Below, piece by piece: positions 17,301-26,378 of a stretch of 54,415 bases of DNA (the stretch's first letter is position 1; each line of letters starts with the position of its first letter). Source of the stretch: an uncultured Thermoleophilia bacterium. GTDB lineage: Bacteria > Actinomycetota > Thermoleophilia > UBA2241. Location of the stretch: positions 1-54,415 of the forward strand of contig CAIOZS010000096.1 of the NCBI GenBank assembly GCA_903862845.1, in the 5' to 3' direction. Below the pieces are notes generated by a model. That model saw only the letters and a program-made list of their open reading frames with translations, ran no database searches and was not told the DNA's origin. Made by a program: the position numbers and the translations under genes.

Positions 17301-18944
17301 GTGACGCGCCCCTATATCGCCAGCCGTTCTGGGGAGCCCCTGCACCGGCGCACCTTCGACGTGCTCGTGCTGGGTGGCGGCATCGCCGGCCTCACGGCCG
17401 CCATCGCCGCCGCGCGTCGCTGGCGCGTCGGGTTGCTCACCAAGTCGACCTTCGACGACACCACCACCTTCCTCGCGCAGGGAGGCATCGCCGCCGCGCT
17501 GGGCCCGTCCGACTCGCCCGAGCTGCACTTCCAGGACACCGTCAATGCCGGGGCCGGCCTCTGCGACGAGGAGGCCGTGCGCGTGCTGGTGAGCGAGGGC
17601 CCCGACCGCGTGCGGGAGCTCATGGACATCTGCCCGCGTTTCGACAAGGTCGACGGGCAGATCGTCCTCGGCCGCGAGGGCGCTCACTCTGTGGCCCGCG
17701 TGGTGCACGCCGGTGGCGATGCCACGGGCAGCGAGGTTTCGAGCGCTCTCTCTGAAGCGGCCCGCGTGGGCAGCCGCGTACAGCTCTACGAGAACGAGTT
17801 CGTCATAGACCTTCTGACCGTGGACGGAAGATGCGTCGGAGCGCTCACGCTGAACCTCGACGACGGCGGGCTCACCCTCAACGTGGCCATGGTGACCGTG
17901 CTGGCCACCGGCGGCGCCGGTCAGGTGTACGGACGCACCACCAACCCGTCGGTGGCGACCGGCGACGGCGTCGCGATGGCGTACCGTGCCGGCGCCGCCA
18001 TCCGCGATCTGGAGTTCATGCAGTTCCATCCCACTGGGCTGGCCGTGCCCGGTCAGGAGACGGTGCAGCTCATCACTGAGGCGCTGCGCGGCGAAGGCGC
18101 GTATCTGCGCAACGCGGCCGGTGAGCGCTTCATGATCGCCTACGACCCCCGCGCCGAGCTCGCCTCGCGCGACGTCGTCGTGCGGGCCATGGTCGGCGAG
18201 ATGAGGCTGGAGGGCAGCGATCACGTGTACCTGGACGCGACGCATCTCGATGCCGGCTGGCTGCAACAGCGCTTCCCGCGAGTCACTGCCGGCCTTGCCG
18301 AGCATGGGCTTGACCTCGCGACCCAGCTCATCCCCGTGGCGCCGGTCTGCCACTACTTCATCGGCGGCGTGGTCACCGATGTGTGGGGCCGGACCACGGT
18401 GCCGGGCCTCTACGCCAGCGGCGAAGTGGCGAGCACCGGCGTGCACGGCGCCAATCGGCTGGCCAGCAACTCGCTGCTCGAAGGTCTGGTCTTCAGCGAC
18501 CGCGTTGTGCGTGACCTCGACCGCTACATAGGACGTCTCGGCGAAGACGTCCGCCGCCTGCGTTTCGACTTGCCGGAGGCGGCGGAGGACGGCGGCGGCA
18601 GCAACGCCGCCGCGGCTCGCCGCCGCCTCACGTCCGTGGTGTCCGCCAAGGTCGGCGTGCTGCGCCACGGCGACGACTTGCGCGCGGCGCTCGCCGATCT
18701 CAACGCCCTCACGTCGGAGCTCAGGTTTGGCGTCCTCGGCGAGGCCGAGTACGAGGTGCTCAATCTGCTCACCCTCGGCACCCAGATCGCCAAGTGCGCG
18801 CTTATGCGCGAGGAGTCACGCGGCGTGCATCTGCGCGACGATTTCCCGGCGGCGGACGACGAGCATTGGCGGCGGCACGTCACGCTGCGTCTGCCGCCTC
18901 ACGAGCGGGAAGAAGGCGTGATCGGCAGAGTGGAGCGCCCGTGA
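17301..18944 (+). CDS. nadB: L-aspartate oxidase
   Basis: This 547-residue flavoenzyme of the succinate-dehydrogenase/fumarate-reductase flavoprotein family oxidises aspartate to iminoaspartate for NAD synthesis. The FAD motif VLVLGGGIAGLTAAI lies near residues 22-36, TTTFLAQGGIAAAL (FAD-binding loop) near 53, LEFMQFHPTGL near 247, and GLYASGEVASTGVHGANRLASNSLLEGLVF near 370. The C-terminal helical domain is present. GTG start at 17301; the stop overlaps nadC by 4 bases. NadA (quinolinate synthase), the required partner, is not in the window. Confidence 0.96.
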   Translation: MTRPYIASRSGEPLHRRTFDVLVLGGGIAGLTAAIAAARRWRVGLLTKSTFDDTTTFLAQGGIAAALGPSDSPELHFQDTVNAGAGLCDEEAVRVLVSEGPDRVRELMDICPRFDKVDGQIVLGREGAHSVARVVHAGGDATGSEVSSALSEAARVGSRVQLYENEFVIDLLTVDGRCVGALTLNLDDGGLTLNVAMVTVLATGGAGQVYGRTTNPSVATGDGVAMAYRAGAAIRDLEFMQFHPTGLAVPGQETVQLITEALRGEGAYLRNAAGERFMIAYDPRAELASRDVVVRAMVGEMRLEGSDHVYLDATHLDAGWLQQRFPRVTAGLAEHGLDLATQLIPVAPVCHYFIGGVVTDVWGRTTVPGLYASGEVASTGVHGANRLASNSLLEGLVFSDRVVRDLDRYIGRLGEDVRRLRFDLPEAAEDGGGSNAAAARRRLTSVVSAKVGVLRHGDDLRAALADLNALTSELRFGVLGEAEYEVLNLLTLGTQIAKCALMREESRGVHLRDDFPAADDEHWRRHVTLRLPPHEREEGVIGRVERP

Positions 18945-19780
18945 GCGCGCGCGCCTACGAGGAGGCGGCGCGCGCCGCGGCGCGCGCCGCGCTCGCCGAG
19001 GACCTTGCCGGCTACGGCGATATCACCGGCTCTGTCTTCTCCGGCGACGGCCGTGCGCAGGTCGTCGCGCGCGAGGCCGGCGTGCTTTCCGGCGCCGCCG
19101 CCTTTGTGGCCACCGTAGCGCTCGTCGACCCCGCCCTGCGGGTCGAGCTCCTCGTCGCCGACGGCGGTCGGTTCGTGGCCGGCGACGTTCTCGCCACGCT
19201 GTGCGGCCCGTTCGCCGCGATCCTCGCGGCGGAGCGCACGGGTCTCAACTTCCTCTGCCGCCTCTCGGGGGTCGCGACGCTGACGGCGCGGTACGTGGCC
19301 GAGACGGCCGGAACCTCGGCGCGAATCGCCGCGACGCGCAAGACGACGCCCGGCCTGCGGGCCCTGGAGAAGCAGGCCGTGGTGCACGGCGGCGGTACGC
19401 CGCATCGCTTCGGCCTGTTCGACGGCGCCATGATCAAGGACAACCACGTGGCGGCTGCCGGCGGCGTGCGCGCGGCCGTCGAGCTGGTGCGCTCCGGCGC
19501 CGCGCACGTGCACGCCCTCGAGGTCGAGGTCGACACGCTCGACCAGCTCGACGAGGCCCTGGACGCGGGGGCGACCATCGTGCTGCTCGACAACATGGAC
19601 ACGCCCGCCGTGCGGGAGGCCGTGGCTCGAATCGGCGGCCGCGCCCTGGTCGAGGTCTCCGGGGGCGTGCGGCTCGGCCGCGTCCGCGAGCTCGCCGAAG
19701 CCGGCGTGGACGTGATCTCGGTGGGCGCGCTCACGACGCGCGCGCCGTGGCTCGATCTCGGGCTCGACATGGAGGGCTGA
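18941..19780 (+). CDS. nadC: Nicotinate-nucleotide pyrophosphorylase (quinolinate phosphoribosyltransferase)
   Basis: This 279-residue enzyme converts quinolinate and PRPP to nicotinate mononucleotide. DLAGYGDIT, AERTGLNFLCRLSGVAT, RKTTPGLRALEKQAV, HRFGLFDGAMIKDNH and the EVEVDTLDQ, LLDNMD and EVSGGV beta-strand motifs are all present. GTG at 18941 overlaps the nadB stop (GTGA). The first codons form a GC-only near-repeat (GGCGCGCGCC twice, about 18967-18988) coding Ala/Arg-rich helix. Confidence 0.97.
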   Translation: MSARAYEEAARAAARAALAEDLAGYGDITGSVFSGDGRAQVVAREAGVLSGAAAFVATVALVDPALRVELLVADGGRFVAGDVLATLCGPFAAILAAERTGLNFLCRLSGVATLTARYVAETAGTSARIAATRKTTPGLRALEKQAVVHGGGTPHRFGLFDGAMIKDNHVAAAGGVRAAVELVRSGAAHVHALEVEVDTLDQLDEALDAGATIVLLDNMDTPAVREAVARIGGRALVEVSGGVRLGRVRELAEAGVDVISVGALTTRAPWLDLGLDMEG

Positions 19781-19782
19781 CC

Positions 19783-20556
19783 ATGCTGCTGGTCGTGGAC
19801 GTGGGCAACACGCAGACCCATGTCGGGCTCATGGACGCCGGCGACGTGGTCGGCGAATGGCGCCTCGCCACGGTTCGTCACCGCACGAGCGACGAGATCG
19901 CGGGTCTGCTGCAGGGCTTCTTCTCGCTGCAGGGCACGAGGCTGCGCGACGCCGTGGACGAAGTCGGCATCGCGTCCGTGGTCCCGCGCCTCACGCAGCA
20001 GTGGGTCGAGATGTGCGAGAAGCACCTGGGCGTGGAGGCGTTCGTTGTCGGGCCCGGAGCGCGGACCGGCATGCGCATCGCCATGAAGAACCCCGCCGAG
20101 GTCGGCGCGGACCGCATCGTCAACGCCGTGGCCGCGTTCGAGAAGTACGGCGGTCCCTGCATCGTCGCCGACTACGGCACCGCCACAACCTTCGACGTCA
20201 TCTCGACCGCAGGCGACTACATGGGCGGCGCCATCGCGCCGGGCATCGAAGTGTCTCTCGAGGCGCTCACGACGCGCGCCGCCAAGCTCATCAAGGTCGA
20301 GCTCGTCGAGCCCGAGCACGCGATTGGCAAGTCGACCACCGAGGCGCTGCAGTCCGGAGCCGTGTACGGCTTCGCCGGCGAGATCGAAGGCATCGTGCAC
20401 GCCATTTGGGGCGAGCTCGGCGAACGCGCGCAGGTGATCGCCACCGGCGGCCTCGCCGACCTTATCGCCCGCCACACCGACGTCATCGCTGCCGTCGACC
20501 CGCTTCTCACGCTGCGCGGCATCGAGATCGTCATGCGCCGTCAGCAACGGACCTGA
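19783..20556 (+). CDS. coaX: Type III pantothenate kinase
   Basis: This 257-residue protein of the ASKHA fold phosphorylates pantothenate, the first step of CoA synthesis. The N-terminal phosphate loop VVDVGNTQTHVGL, PAEVGADRIVNAVAA (substrate-binding region), VADYGTATTFDVI and GGAIAPGIEVSLEAL are diagnostic for the CoaX type. The ATG at 19783 is 2 bases after the nadC stop. Confidence 0.96.
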   Translation: MLLVVDVGNTQTHVGLMDAGDVVGEWRLATVRHRTSDEIAGLLQGFFSLQGTRLRDAVDEVGIASVVPRLTQQWVEMCEKHLGVEAFVVGPGARTGMRIAMKNPAEVGADRIVNAVAAFEKYGGPCIVADYGTATTFDVISTAGDYMGGAIAPGIEVSLEALTTRAAKLIKVELVEPEHAIGKSTTEALQSGAVYGFAGEIEGIVHAIWGELGERAQVIATGGLADLIARHTDVIAAVDPLLTLRGIEIVMRRQQRT

Positions 20557-20567
20557 CGGAGGGCCCG

Positions 20568-21572
20568 GTGGCGGCTTCGCCGGCCGCAGTGCCGGAGCCC
20601 GGGCGCCGCGCCGCAGCCGTCCGCGATCCCTTCCGTGAGCCGCTGCGCATCGGCGCGCTCGCGCTCGACCGGCGCCTCTTCATGGCGCCGATGGCCGGCA
20701 TCACCTCGCCGGCCTTCCGCCGCAGTGTGCGCCGCTGGGGCGCCGGTCTCGTGTTCACGGAGATGATCTCAGCCTACGGCGTGCACTACGGCAACCGCCG
20801 CACGCTCGACTACCTGACGTGCGGGCCGGGCGAGCATCCCCTGAGTTTCCAGCTCTTCGGCGCCGACGCGGGCGTGCTCGCGGGCGCGGCGGCACGCTGC
20901 GTGGAGGCCGGCGCCGACGTCGTGGACCTCAACATGGCGTGCCCGGTGCGCAAGGTCGTCAAGACGGGCGCCGGGGCGGCGCTCCTCGGCGACCCGGACC
21001 GCGCCGCGGCGATCGTCGCCGCGGTGGTCGGTGCCGTCGAGGGCCGCGTTCCCGTGACGGTCAAGATCCGCTCCGGGCTGCGAGAGGGCGACGAGGCCGG
21101 ACGTCGCACCGCCTGCCGCCTCGTCGCCGCGGGCGCCGCCGCTGTCTGCATCCACCCGCGCACGGCGAGCCAGATGTACCGCGGCCGCGCCGACCACGCG
21201 CTCACGTGCGCTCTGGCCGCGGAGCTCCCAGTCCCCGTGATCGCCTCCGGCGACGTGGACTGCCGCGCCGCGGCGCTCGCCCTGCTGGGCGGCGGCGCCG
21301 CCGCGGTGATGCTGGCCCGCCACGCCGTCGGGCATCCCTGGCTCTTCGCCGAGATCCTCGAGGACGCCTCGCCTCCCTCTCTCGACGAACGGCTCGTGGA
21401 GGTGCGCCACTTCACCGGCGATGTCATGCTGGAGATGGGCGCGCGAGCGGTCGGCTACCTGCGCCAGTTCTGGCCGCGGTACCGGCGCGCCGGCGTCCTC
21501 GACAAGGAGCTGGCCCAGGCACTGATGCTCGCGGCCGACGCGGCCGCCGTGCGCGAGCTGCTCCGCGCCTGA
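20568..21572 (+). CDS. dusB: tRNA-dihydrouridine synthase, DusB/NifR3 type
   Basis: This 334-residue FMN enzyme reduces uridine in the tRNA D-loop. FMAPMAGITSPAFRR, FTEMISAYGVHYGN, QLFGAD, VDLNMACPVRKVVKTGAGAALL (with the catalytic Cys in MACP), HPRTASQMYRG and VIASGDVD appear in the family order. It has an Ala/Arg/Pro-rich N-terminal extension of about 25 residues. GTG start at 20568, 11 bases after coaX. It is probably the last gene of the long cluster, since greA has its own promoter. Confidence 0.95.
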   Translation: MAASPAAVPEPGRRAAAVRDPFREPLRIGALALDRRLFMAPMAGITSPAFRRSVRRWGAGLVFTEMISAYGVHYGNRRTLDYLTCGPGEHPLSFQLFGADAGVLAGAAARCVEAGADVVDLNMACPVRKVVKTGAGAALLGDPDRAAAIVAAVVGAVEGRVPVTVKIRSGLREGDEAGRRTACRLVAAGAAAVCIHPRTASQMYRGRADHALTCALAAELPVPVIASGDVDCRAAALALLGGGAAAVMLARHAVGHPWLFAEILEDASPPSLDERLVEVRHFTGDVMLEMGARAVGYLRQFWPRYRRAGVLDKELAQALMLAADAAAVRELLRA

Positions 21573-21602
21573 CCGGGCGCCATCCCGCCGGCGCCGCACG
21601 TC

Positions 21603-21631
21603 TTGCGCCTCGCGGGATCATGGCCTATACT
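21603..21631 (+). promoter_or_regulatory. Putative promoter of greA-lysS
   Basis: TTGCGC (21603-21608), a 17-base spacer, then TATACT (21626-21631). It lies in the 124-base gap after dusB, leaving a leader of about 58 bases before greA. Confidence 0.65.
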
Positions 21632-21696
21632 TTCCGACCTGTTCGGCGCGCGGTCCCGGTTCGGGGCCGCGCTGCCGTGTTGAAGAGGAGGAACCA

Positions 21697-22176
21697 GTGG
21701 TCGATCGCGAGATCATCCTCACTCCCGAGGGCTTCCAACGCCTCAAGGAGGAGATCGAATACCTCTCGAGCGTCAAGCGCGACGAGGTAGCGGAGCGCAT
21801 CCGTGCCGCGCGTGACTTCGGTGACATCTCCGAGAACTCCGAGTACGACGACGCCAAGAACGAGCAGGCCATGCTCGAGGCGCGCATCTACGCTCTCGAG
21901 GAGCGTCTGCGTGGCGCCATCGTCATCGACTCCGACTCCATCACCACCGAGAAGGTCGGCGTGGGCACCAAGGTCACCCTGCAGGACATGAAGGTGGGCG
22001 AAGTCGTGCAGTACTCCATCGTCGGCTCCGCCGAGGCCGACCCCGTCGCCCACAAGCTCTCCAACGAGTCGCCGGTGGGCAGCGCGATCATGGGTCACAA
22101 GCCGGGCGACAAAGTCACGGTGAGCGTTCCCCAGGGCTCCAAGAAGTTCAAAGTCCTGACCATCGAGAAAGCCTGA
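21697..22176 (+). CDS. greA: Transcription elongation factor GreA
   Basis: This 159-residue factor stimulates transcript cleavage by backtracked RNA polymerase. The N-terminal coiled coil is recognisable as LTPEGFQRLKEEIEYL and ARDFGDISENSEYDDAK, whose acidic tip residues (Asp and Glu in DISENSEY) act at the polymerase active site. The C-terminal FKBP-like domain follows (GSAEADPVAHKLSNESPVG). GTG start at 21697 with a GAGGAGG SD 6-7 bases upstream. Confidence 0.97.
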   Translation: MVDREIILTPEGFQRLKEEIEYLSSVKRDEVAERIRAARDFGDISENSEYDDAKNEQAMLEARIYALEERLRGAIVIDSDSITTEKVGVGTKVTLQDMKVGEVVQYSIVGSAEADPVAHKLSNESPVGSAIMGHKPGDKVTVSVPQGSKKFKVLTIEKA

Positions 22177-22187
22177 CGGCTCCCGCC

Positions 22188-23666
22188 GTGGACGAAAGCA
22201 GCGAGCACGGCGGCGACGTCTTCGCCGAACGGCGCGCCAAGCTCGCCGCCTGGCGCGACGCCGGAGACGCCTACCCCACCCAGTACCAGCCGCGCGACGA
22301 GATCGGGCCGCTGCACGACGCCTACTCCGGGCTCGAGGCGGGCGGGGATTCCGGCGACGTGCGCCGCATCGCCGGCCGCGTCATGGCCCGCCGCGAGCAC
22401 GGCAAGCTCACGTTCGTCGTTCTCAAGGACGCCAGCGGCGAGCTGCAGCTGTTTGCCCAGCTCGACGCTCTCGGCGAGGCGCGCTACGCGGCCCTCGAAC
22501 ACGTCGACCTCGGCGATTTCGTCGGCGCCGAGGGCACCGTCATGCGCACGCGGCGCGGCGAGCTCTCGCTGCGCGTCGCCTCATGGCAACTGCTCGCCAA
22601 GTCGCTGCGCCCCATGCCCGAGAAGTTCCACGGCCTCACCGACGTGGAGACGCGCTATCGCCGGCGCTACCTCGACCTCATGGTCAACGATGACTCGCGC
22701 GAGGTGTTCGTCAAGCGCGCCCGCATCGTCCGCGCCATCCGCGAGTTTCTCGACCGGCGCGGTTTCGTCGAGGTCGAGACACCCGTGCTCCAGCCGCTCT
22801 ACGGCGGGGCTCTGGCGCGGCCGTTCATCACCCACCACAACGAGCTCGAGCGCGATCTCTACCTGCGCATCGCCACCGAGCTCTACCTCAAGCGCTGCAT
22901 CATCGGCGGCCTCGACCGCGTCTACGAGATGGGCAAGGACTTTCGCAACGAGGGCGTGAGCTTCAAGCACAACCCCGAGTTCACGATGCTCGAGACCTAC
23001 GAGGCCTACGTCGACTACAATCATGTCATGGACATGGTCGAGCAGATGATCGCCGAGGCGGCTCGCGCCGTCGGCGACCTCCAGGTCACCTTCCGCGATC
23101 ATGATATCGACCTGACGCCGCCCTGGCCGCGGCTGACGATGCGCAAGGCCATCGAGAACGAGACCGGCATCGACATCGGCGAGATCCGCGACGTGCCGGC
23201 GCTCCACGCCGCCATCAAGGATCACGGCTTCGACGGCGTTGCCCCGGCGCCTACCTGGGGCCTGCAGGTCGACGAGCTTTTCAGCGCGATGGTCGAGCCC
23301 AAGCTCATCCAGCCCGTGTTCATCACGGAGCACCCGCTCGAGACCAGCCCGTTCGCCAAGAAGACGCCGCACGACCCGCGCTTCGTGGAGCGCTTCGAGG
23401 GCTTCATCGCCGGCATGGAGCTGAGCAACGCCTTCAGCGAGCTCAACGACCCCGAGGACCAGCGCGAGCGCTTCGTGCAGCAGATGCAGGACCTCGCCGA
23501 CGGCGACGAGACCGCCCATCGCCTCGACGAGGACTTCCTCGAGGCGATGGAGCACGGCATGCCGCCCACCGGCGGCATGGGCATGGGCATCGACCGCATC
23601 GTCATGATCCTCACGGGCGCGCCGTCGATCCGCGACGTCGTGCTGTTCCCCGCGCTTCGCGGCTGA
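22188..23666 (+). CDS. lysS: Lysyl-tRNA synthetase, class II
   Basis: This 492-residue synthetase has an N-terminal OB-fold anticodon domain (RVMARREHGKLTFVVL, GAEGTVMRTRRGELSL) and a class II core: motif 1 around FLDRRGFVEVETPVLQ, motif 2 FRNEGVSFKHNPEFTMLE, motif 3 PPTGGMGMGIDRIVMI. MRTRRGE and EKFHGLTDVETRYRRRYLDL are typical of LysRS. GTG start at 22188, 11 bases after greA. Confidence 0.97.
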   Translation: MDESSEHGGDVFAERRAKLAAWRDAGDAYPTQYQPRDEIGPLHDAYSGLEAGGDSGDVRRIAGRVMARREHGKLTFVVLKDASGELQLFAQLDALGEARYAALEHVDLGDFVGAEGTVMRTRRGELSLRVASWQLLAKSLRPMPEKFHGLTDVETRYRRRYLDLMVNDDSREVFVKRARIVRAIREFLDRRGFVEVETPVLQPLYGGALARPFITHHNELERDLYLRIATELYLKRCIIGGLDRVYEMGKDFRNEGVSFKHNPEFTMLETYEAYVDYNHVMDMVEQMIAEAARAVGDLQVTFRDHDIDLTPPWPRLTMRKAIENETGIDIGEIRDVPALHAAIKDHGFDGVAPAPTWGLQVDELFSAMVEPKLIQPVFITEHPLETSPFAKKTPHDPRFVERFEGFIAGMELSNAFSELNDPEDQRERFVQQMQDLADGDETAHRLDEDFLEAMEHGMPPTGGMGMGIDRIVMILTGAPSIRDVVLFPALRG

Positions 23667-23980
23667 CGGATGCCGTCGGCCGCCGTCGTCCTGTCGCGCG
23701 TGGACGTGCGGCGCGGCTGGGCAGGCGCGCTTACCGGCTCCGTCGTTCCGCCCGCGTCAGCCTGAACGGACCGCCGCGCCGGTCGTGCCTGCGCCGCCGG
23801 CGCTTCGTCGTCTTCTCACGGATCCTGGAAGAGCGATGGATCCCAAAGGTCACAGGGGCTCCCCGGGCGCCGCATCTGCGTGGCGCGCCCGGGTCGTCGC
23901 CGACATCGAGGCTTCGATGCCGCGTACCACTACGGAAGTGCCGTGCGTCCTGAGCTCGCCCGCCGGCCCACGCTCCTCCG
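23667..23980. other. Intergenic region between convergent lysS and the MMPL gene
   Basis: No convincing gene is seen in these 314 bases; the open frames crossing it have Arg/Ser-rich shadow composition. An imperfect hairpin with 9-bp outer arms (CCCGGGCGC at 23862-23870 and its complement at 23885-23893) could act as a terminator for one or both genes. Confidence 0.5.
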
Positions 23981-26128
23981 CTAGGCTTCCTCCCGAGCCG
24001 GCTCCACTCCCGCCGCGAACGGCCGCGGCTCGGCCGTGGGCTCGTCAGCGGCCGCGCTCCGCTTCGTCCAGGGCGGCCCCGGCCAGCCAGCCTTCGGCCC
24101 GATCCAGAGCGTGAGCCCCGGCACGAGGGCGGTGCGCACCAGGAACGTGTCGAGGAGCACGCCGATCGCGACGCCGATGCTGACCTCCGCGAGGTCCTTG
24201 ACGGGCTGCGACAGCAGGATGAGAAACGTCCCCGCGAGGATGATGCCGGCGCTGGTGAGCACGCCGCCGGTCGCCGACACTGCTCGCACCACCCCGCCCC
24301 GCAGGCCACGTGCCATCGCCTCACCGCGGATGCGCGTCGTGATGAAGATGTTGTAGTCGCTGCCGAGGGCGACGAGGAAGATGAACATGTAGAGCGGTAT
24401 CCGGTAGCTGATGTGCTGCCAGCCGAGGAGCTTCTCGGTGATTAGGATCGTCGCCCCCAGCGCCGCGAGGTACGAGAGCACATTGGTGAGGAGCAGGTAG
24501 AGCGGCGCGACCAGGGCGCGCAGCAGGATCATCAGGATCGCGCCCACGACGATCAGGGCCGCGACGGCCACCAAGAGGGTGTCGCGGTTGCTCTGCGCCC
24601 AGGTATCCGCCTGGATGGCCGTCGGGCCACCCACGAGCGCGGTGCCGCCTCCGGCCGCGGCCGCCTTGCGTGCCGTCGCGCGCAGCTCCGTGAGCTGTTG
24701 CAGCACCTCCCTGGAATACGGGTCGCCCTCAAAGATCACCTGGAAGCTGAGCAGCTTGCCGCCGTCGGCCATGCCCGTGGGGAATGCGGCGGCCACCCCG
24801 GGGCTCTTGGTGAGGGCGCCGGTGACCATGCCGACGACGAACTTGGGCGGCGCCTGCGGCGCCTTGATGAGCACGGTCGTCGGCGCCAGGGCGCCCTTGG
24901 GGAAATGCTTCTCGAGAAGTGCGTATCCCTCCTTTGACGGCATGCTCGTGAGGAAGTCCTCGGTGAAGCTGAAGCGCGGGCTGTAGAGCAGGCAGCCGAG
25001 GGCGAGCACCACGAGCACGGCGGCGACGATGGCCGCGGCCCGCTTCGGCGCCGCGGCGACCCGCTCGGCGATGCCGCGCCAGGTGCGGTGCGTCGTGGCG
25101 TCGCCTTCCTTGGGCACGCGCGGCCAGAAGGCGCGGCGGCCGAGCAGGGCGAGCAGCGCCGGCATGAGCGTGAGCCCGGCGATCAGCGTGACGAACACGC
25201 CGATGCCCAGCACCGGCGCGAACGCCCGGTAGTCGCCGTACTGGGCGAAGAGCAGGGTGAGCACGGCCAGCGTGACGGTGAGGCCGCTGGCGGCGATGGC
25301 CTCCCACGTCTCGCCGAGCGCCGTGCCAAGGGCGATGCGGGCGTGGCCCTCCCGACGCAGGTCCTCGCGGTATCGCGAGATGAGCAGCAGGCCGTAGTCG
25401 GTGCCGGCGCCGAACAGCAGGATCACCATCAGCGACGTGGCCTGGCCGGAGAGCGTGAAGCCGAAGCCTTTGGCCAGGAGCGCGAGGATGCCGCCGGCCA
25501 CGAAGTAGCCGAAGCCCACGGTGATGAGCGGCACGAAGGGCAGGACCGGCGAGCGGTAGATGAGCAGGAGCAGCACGAGCACGAGGATGACCGTGCCGAG
25601 CAGCAGTTTGACGTCGGCATTCAGGAAGATCTTGTAGACGTCGGTGATGAGGCCGCCGGGACCGGTGACCCGCACCTGCATGCCGTTCATGGAGTCGCCG
25701 AAGTGGTCGCGGATGGCCTGCACCGAGTCGCGGAACGCGGCGTCGCCGGGGTTGCCATTCAGGCTCGCGAAGATGAGCGCGCCCCTGCCGTCCGCCGAGA
25801 ACTGCGTGCTGGCGCTGCTCACGGGCTCGGCGCCGCTCCTCAGCCAGGTCTCGCCGGCGGTGATCGCCGCCTTTTCCTCTGGCGTCAGCGGCGCCGCTGA
25901 GCTGAAGACCACGATGACGGGCGTGCCCTTGGCGGCAGGGAAGGACGCCTGCTGCAGCGCGTCGGCGCGTTTGCTTTCAACGGCGTTGGACAAACCCTTG
26001 GCGGCGTCGTTGGTGGTCACGCTCTGCAGCTTGGGGCCCATCGAGAGCGCCCCGGCGATTACGATCCAGACGCCGATGACGATCCACGGGTGCTTGCCCC
26101 GAGTAGACCAGGTGATGATGTTCCGCAT
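23981..26128 (-). CDS. MMPL/RND-family transporter
   Basis: This 715-residue integral membrane protein has the MMPL layout: TM1 (residues 14-30), a large extracytoplasmic domain (about 35-180), five or six helices (about 180-370, including LMVILLFGAGTDYGLLLISRYREDL with the family GTDY motif), a second extracytoplasmic domain (about 395-510), and a second helix bundle with ALGSDYNIFITTRIRGEA. Such proton-driven RND proteins export lipids or drugs. The start at 26128 has GAAGGGG upstream. It lies between lysS and clpC on the opposite strand, interrupting a cluster that in many Gram-positives holds clpC-operon genes. Substrate unknown. Confidence 0.92.
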   Translation of the reverse strand: MRNIITWSTRGKHPWIVIGVWIVIAGALSMGPKLQSVTTNDAAKGLSNAVESKRADALQQASFPAAKGTPVIVVFSSAAPLTPEEKAAITAGETWLRSGAEPVSSASTQFSADGRGALIFASLNGNPGDAAFRDSVQAIRDHFGDSMNGMQVRVTGPGGLITDVYKIFLNADVKLLLGTVILVLVLLLLIYRSPVLPFVPLITVGFGYFVAGGILALLAKGFGFTLSGQATSLMVILLFGAGTDYGLLLISRYREDLRREGHARIALGTALGETWEAIAASGLTVTLAVLTLLFAQYGDYRAFAPVLGIGVFVTLIAGLTLMPALLALLGRRAFWPRVPKEGDATTHRTWRGIAERVAAAPKRAAAIVAAVLVVLALGCLLYSPRFSFTEDFLTSMPSKEGYALLEKHFPKGALAPTTVLIKAPQAPPKFVVGMVTGALTKSPGVAAAFPTGMADGGKLLSFQVIFEGDPYSREVLQQLTELRATARKAAAAGGGTALVGGPTAIQADTWAQSNRDTLLVAVAALIVVGAILMILLRALVAPLYLLLTNVLSYLAALGATILITEKLLGWQHISYRIPLYMFIFLVALGSDYNIFITTRIRGEAMARGLRGGVVRAVSATGGVLTSAGIILAGTFLILLSQPVKDLAEVSIGVAIGVLLDTFLVRTALVPGLTLWIGPKAGWPGPPWTKRSAAADEPTAEPRPFAAGVEPAREEA

Positions 26129-26279
26129 GGCTCAATGCCCCTTCGGTCGGTGAGCCATCATACGGGGCCGGCCGTCGCGGCGCAGCTCTTCCGCAGGCTC
26201 GGTGCTCGTGGCCCCCCGCGCCGCGCCTGGCGCGCGGGTCGCGTCTCGCCGGGAATCGGGTACCATTAGGCTACGTCAC

Positions 26280-26303
26280 GCCTCCGGGGGGTACGCCGGA
26301 GGC
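26280..26303 (+). promoter_or_regulatory. Hairpin in the clpC leader
   Basis: GCCTCCGG and CCGGAGGC form an 8-bp stem with an 8-base loop, 75 bases upstream of the clpC start. It does not match the CtsR heptad repeat or CIRCE. A possible -10 (TACCAT, about 26260) lies just upstream. Function unknown. Confidence 0.4.
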
Positions 26304-26378
26304 TCAGAGCAAGCACCGGCGGCCGCCACCGTCCCCCGACATCATGGCGCGGCCCCGTCTTCCGGAAGGAGTTGCCGG

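Noticed and set aside
18961-18990. GGCGCGCGCC direct repeat at the nadC start as a mobile or regulatory repeat
   Set aside because: Two adjacent copies simply encode an Ala/Arg-rich helix in very GC-rich DNA; no other copies noticed.
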